Of a stretch of 15,788 bases of DNA, positions 14,122 through 15,788 are shown in pieces. Where the stretch lies: positions 1 through 15,788 of the forward strand of contig CALWYM010000122.1 in NCBI GenBank assembly GCA_944385775.1, given 5' to 3'. Position numbers and translations under genes: made by a program. The notes beneath the pieces are model-generated. The model saw only the letters and a program-made list of their open reading frames with translations, was not told where the DNA came from and did not search any database. The DNA comes from an uncultured Oscillospiraceae bacterium. Lineage in GTDB: Bacteria; Bacillota; Clostridia; Oscillospirales; Oscillospiraceae. How positions within the stretch are numbered: position 1 is the first letter of the stretch; every line of letters begins with the position of its first letter.

Positions 14122-14154
14122 TCACCCTTAGATTTAACTCTTTCACCCTTGATT
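14122..14154. repeat. Direct repeat in the GDPD/MFS divergent region
   Basis: TCACCCTTAGATT (14122-14134) and TCACCCTTGATT (14143-14154), 21 bases apart start to start, about two helical turns. The second copy overlaps the proposed -35 of the transporter promoter. It looks like a tandem regulator site; the regulator is unknown. Confidence 0.45.
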
Positions 14155-14180
14155 ACTTTTCTTTAAACAGGTAATATAAT
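14149..14180 (+). promoter_or_regulatory. Possible promoter of the MFS gene
   Basis: TTGATT (14149-14154) pairs at 17 bases with TAATAT (14172-14177). A perfect TATAAT overlaps at 14175-14180 but would have a 20-base spacer. One of the two is probably used. Confidence 0.5.
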
Positions 14181-14211
14181 TACAGAGTCTTTAAATGAAG
14201 GAGAATCACAA

Positions 14212-15547
14212 ATGAAGCTTGACAGCAAACGAACCGTTCTTATCGGTCTTGCATTTCTCTCGATTTCCGCGTTCTGGCAGCTTTACGACAGCATTATTCC
14301 TCCTATACTTACAAACACTTTTCACCTTAACGAAACAGTCTCCGGTGCCATAATGGCTGCGGATAACGTACTTGCTCTTTTTATGCTGCCTCTTTTCGGC
14401 TCCCTGTCCGACAAATGCTCCACACCAATCGGACGGCGAATGCCATTTATCCTGGCAGGAACAACGGTTTCGGTCATACTTATGAACATTCTTCCCCTGC
14501 TGGATAACGGCTATGCTGCCACCGGCTCCCGCGTATATATGGCAGGTTTTATCATGGTGCTGGGGCTCCTTCTTATCTCCATGGGAACGTACCGTTCGCC
14601 TGCTGTGGCTCTTATGCCTGACCTGACTCCAAAGCCCCTTCGGAGCCGCGGTAATGCCATTATTAACCTTATGGGAGCGCTGGGCGGCATAACCTATCTG
14701 ATTACAGCAGCGCTTATGTACCCCAACTCAAAGGTGGAAGGTCTTGACCACGTAAATTACCAGCCCCTTTTTTTTGGTGGTATCCTCAGTTATGGTTATC
14801 TCTGTTGCGGTTCTCTTCATTACAGTCAAGGAGCCAAAGCTTTATAAAAAGCAGCGTATTCTTCAATCTGAGCACCCGGAATGGGAAACCTGGGAATCGG
14901 AGGAGGGCGTCAGCGGCGCGCTGCCTAGAGAGGTTAAGCGAAGCCTTATTTTTATTCTGCTGTCTATCTTTTTATGGTTTATGGGATATAACGCCGTAAC
15001 AACCTGGTACACTACCTATGTAAGCCGGATTATGGGTCAGTCACTGGGCGGCGCATCAACCTGTCTTCTTATTGCCACCGGCGGCGCCATTGTAAGCTAC
15101 ATACCAATAGGAATAATATCCTCCAAAATCGGCAGAAAGAAGACAATTTTGCTGGGAGTTTTCCTGTTAGCACTGTCTTTTATGGGCACCTGCGTATTGA
15201 CACTGACCTTTGACTCCATTAATTTTATAATGTTCGTCTGCTTTGCCCTTGTGGGAATGGCATGGGCAGCAATAAACGTAAACTCCCTTCCTATGGTTGT
15301 TGAGATGTGCAAAGGCTCCGATGTGGGAAAGTTTACCGGCTATTACTACACCTTTTCAATGGCGGCTCAGGTAATAACCCCTATACTGTCAGGATACCTT
15401 CTAAGTGCCGTAAGCTACAAGATTCTTTTCCCCTACGCCGCGTTTTTCGCCCTTCTCAGCTCCGTTACAATGTGCTTTGTCCGTCACGGAGACGGAAAGG
15501 AACCGCCAAAGAAAGGTCTTGACGCCTTCCGCTCAATGGACGACTGA
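14212..15547 (+). pseudogene. Major facilitator superfamily transporter, split by a one-base frameshift in a T8 run
   Basis: The first frame begins at ATG 14212 (GAAGGAGAATCACAA upstream) and encodes the N-terminal half of a 12-helix carrier, including the loop motif GSLSDKCSTPIGRRMPF. At the run of eight T (14768-14775) the hydrophobic sequence leaves this frame and continues in the +1 frame (SSVMVISVAVLFITVKEPKLY onward) to TGA at 15547. The second half has the matching loop motif SKIGRKKTILLG. Removing one T would join them as PLFLVVSSV and give 444 residues, normal for the superfamily. As written, translation stops at 14847 after 211 residues. The N-terminus resembles sugar-transporter-like MFS proteins of Clostridia, but the substrate is unknown. 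Causes may be real loss of function, slippage-based switching, or a homopolymer sequencing error. Confidence 0.87.
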
Positions 15548-15562
15548 TATAAAAACAGCAAA

Positions 15563-15599
15563 AAGGACTGCCGCAAATTTGCAGCAGTCCTTATTTTTT
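15563..15599. terminator. Bidirectional terminator between the MFS gene and the right-edge gene
   Basis: AAGGACTGC (15563-15571) pairs with GCAGTCCTT (15584-15592), the stem continuing past one mismatch through GCA/TGC to an AATT loop. ATTTTTT follows on the plus strand, and TTTTTGCTGTTTTT on the minus strand, so it can serve both converging genes. Confidence 0.85.
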
Positions 15600-15614
15600 A
15601 CTTGTTACCGTAAA

Positions 15615-15788
15615 TCAGCCGCCAAGAGCGGTGATCTTTCTGGAAAGTCTCATAGTCCAGGTCGTCTTTGCCTCGTAGCCCTGAGCTGTCTCGTCCTCCC
15701 AGCTCTGGTACTCCTTGTTGCGGAGACTTTCGTCAGCCATGAGATCGCACACTCTCTCGTCCTCACCGTCAAAGAACAGGACATAGGT
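15615..15788 (-). CDS. C-terminal fragment of an unrecognised protein (5' end off window)
   Basis: An open minus-strand frame enters from the right edge and ends at TGA 15615-15617, giving 57 residues. The composition is acidic then basic, soluble, without membrane segments. It starts TYVLFFDGEDERVCDLMADE and ends TMRLSRKITALGG. Codon use and the convergent bidirectional terminator just downstream support it as a real gene end. I do not recognise the family. Confidence 0.65.
   Translation of the reverse strand, partial: TYVLFFDGEDERVCDLMADESLRNKEYQSWEDETAQGYEAKTTWTMRLSRKITALGG

Noticed and set aside
1..15788. tRNA or rRNA genes, CRISPR arrays, insertion sequences, phage or defence modules
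   Set aside because: None seen on reading either strand; no repeat-spacer pattern, transposase motif or cloverleaf-like element was recognised.

Overview
The window looks like a chromosomal segment from a Gram-positive anaerobe of the class Clostridia (Bacillota). The evidence is the strong AGGAGG-type ribosome binding sites, the many near-consensus SigA-type promoters (TTGACA-17-TATAAT class), a SigH/Spo0H-like sigma factor, a type III pantothenate kinase, TrmK, and a DUF1858 redox protein. An Oscillospirales-like member is my guess from protein flavour; no genus can be assigned from sequence reading alone. TAA, TGA and TAG all serve as ordinary stops here.

Layout. Positions 1-4231 (minus strand) are a cell-surface polysaccharide region: a glycosyltransferase gene broken by one in-frame amber codon, then an operon with its own promoter carrying a second GT4-type glycosyltransferase and two Wzz-like membrane proteins in tandem, joined by ATGA overlaps (the last one runs off the left edge). 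Positions 4349-6896 (minus) form a compact housekeeping operon: DUF1858 redox protein, trmK, a NIF3-family protein and coaX. Positions 7057-7977 (minus) hold a SigH-like sigma factor followed by a double zinc-ribbon protein. Positions 8116-10275 (minus) are ruvC-ruvA-ruvB (Holliday junction processing) with a promoter ahead of ruvC. Positions 10430-10948 (minus) are a monocistronic MarR regulator with a Cys/His/Gly-rich tail. Its promoter is bracketed by two near-identical operator-like repeats.

To the right, prs and pth (plus strand, 11284-12825) form a two-gene unit closed by a textbook terminator. A GlsB/YeaQ-type small membrane protein follows (12932-13162). A glycerophosphodiester phosphodiesterase (minus) and a major-facilitator transporter (plus) are divergently transcribed from a shared intergenic region containing a direct repeat. 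The transporter is split by a one-base frameshift in a run of eight T. The right edge has the C-terminus of an unrecognised minus-strand protein.

Most of the window is ordinary core genome with unusually readable promoters and terminators. The points worth a second look are the two disrupted genes (amber in a glycosyltransferase, T8 frameshift in the transporter), the MarR autoregulatory architecture and metal-binding-like tail, a perfect palindrome over the -10 of the sigma-factor promoter, and the paired Wzz-like proteins. I did not find a convincing new defence, mobile or RNA system. No tRNA, rRNA, CRISPR array or insertion sequence was seen.
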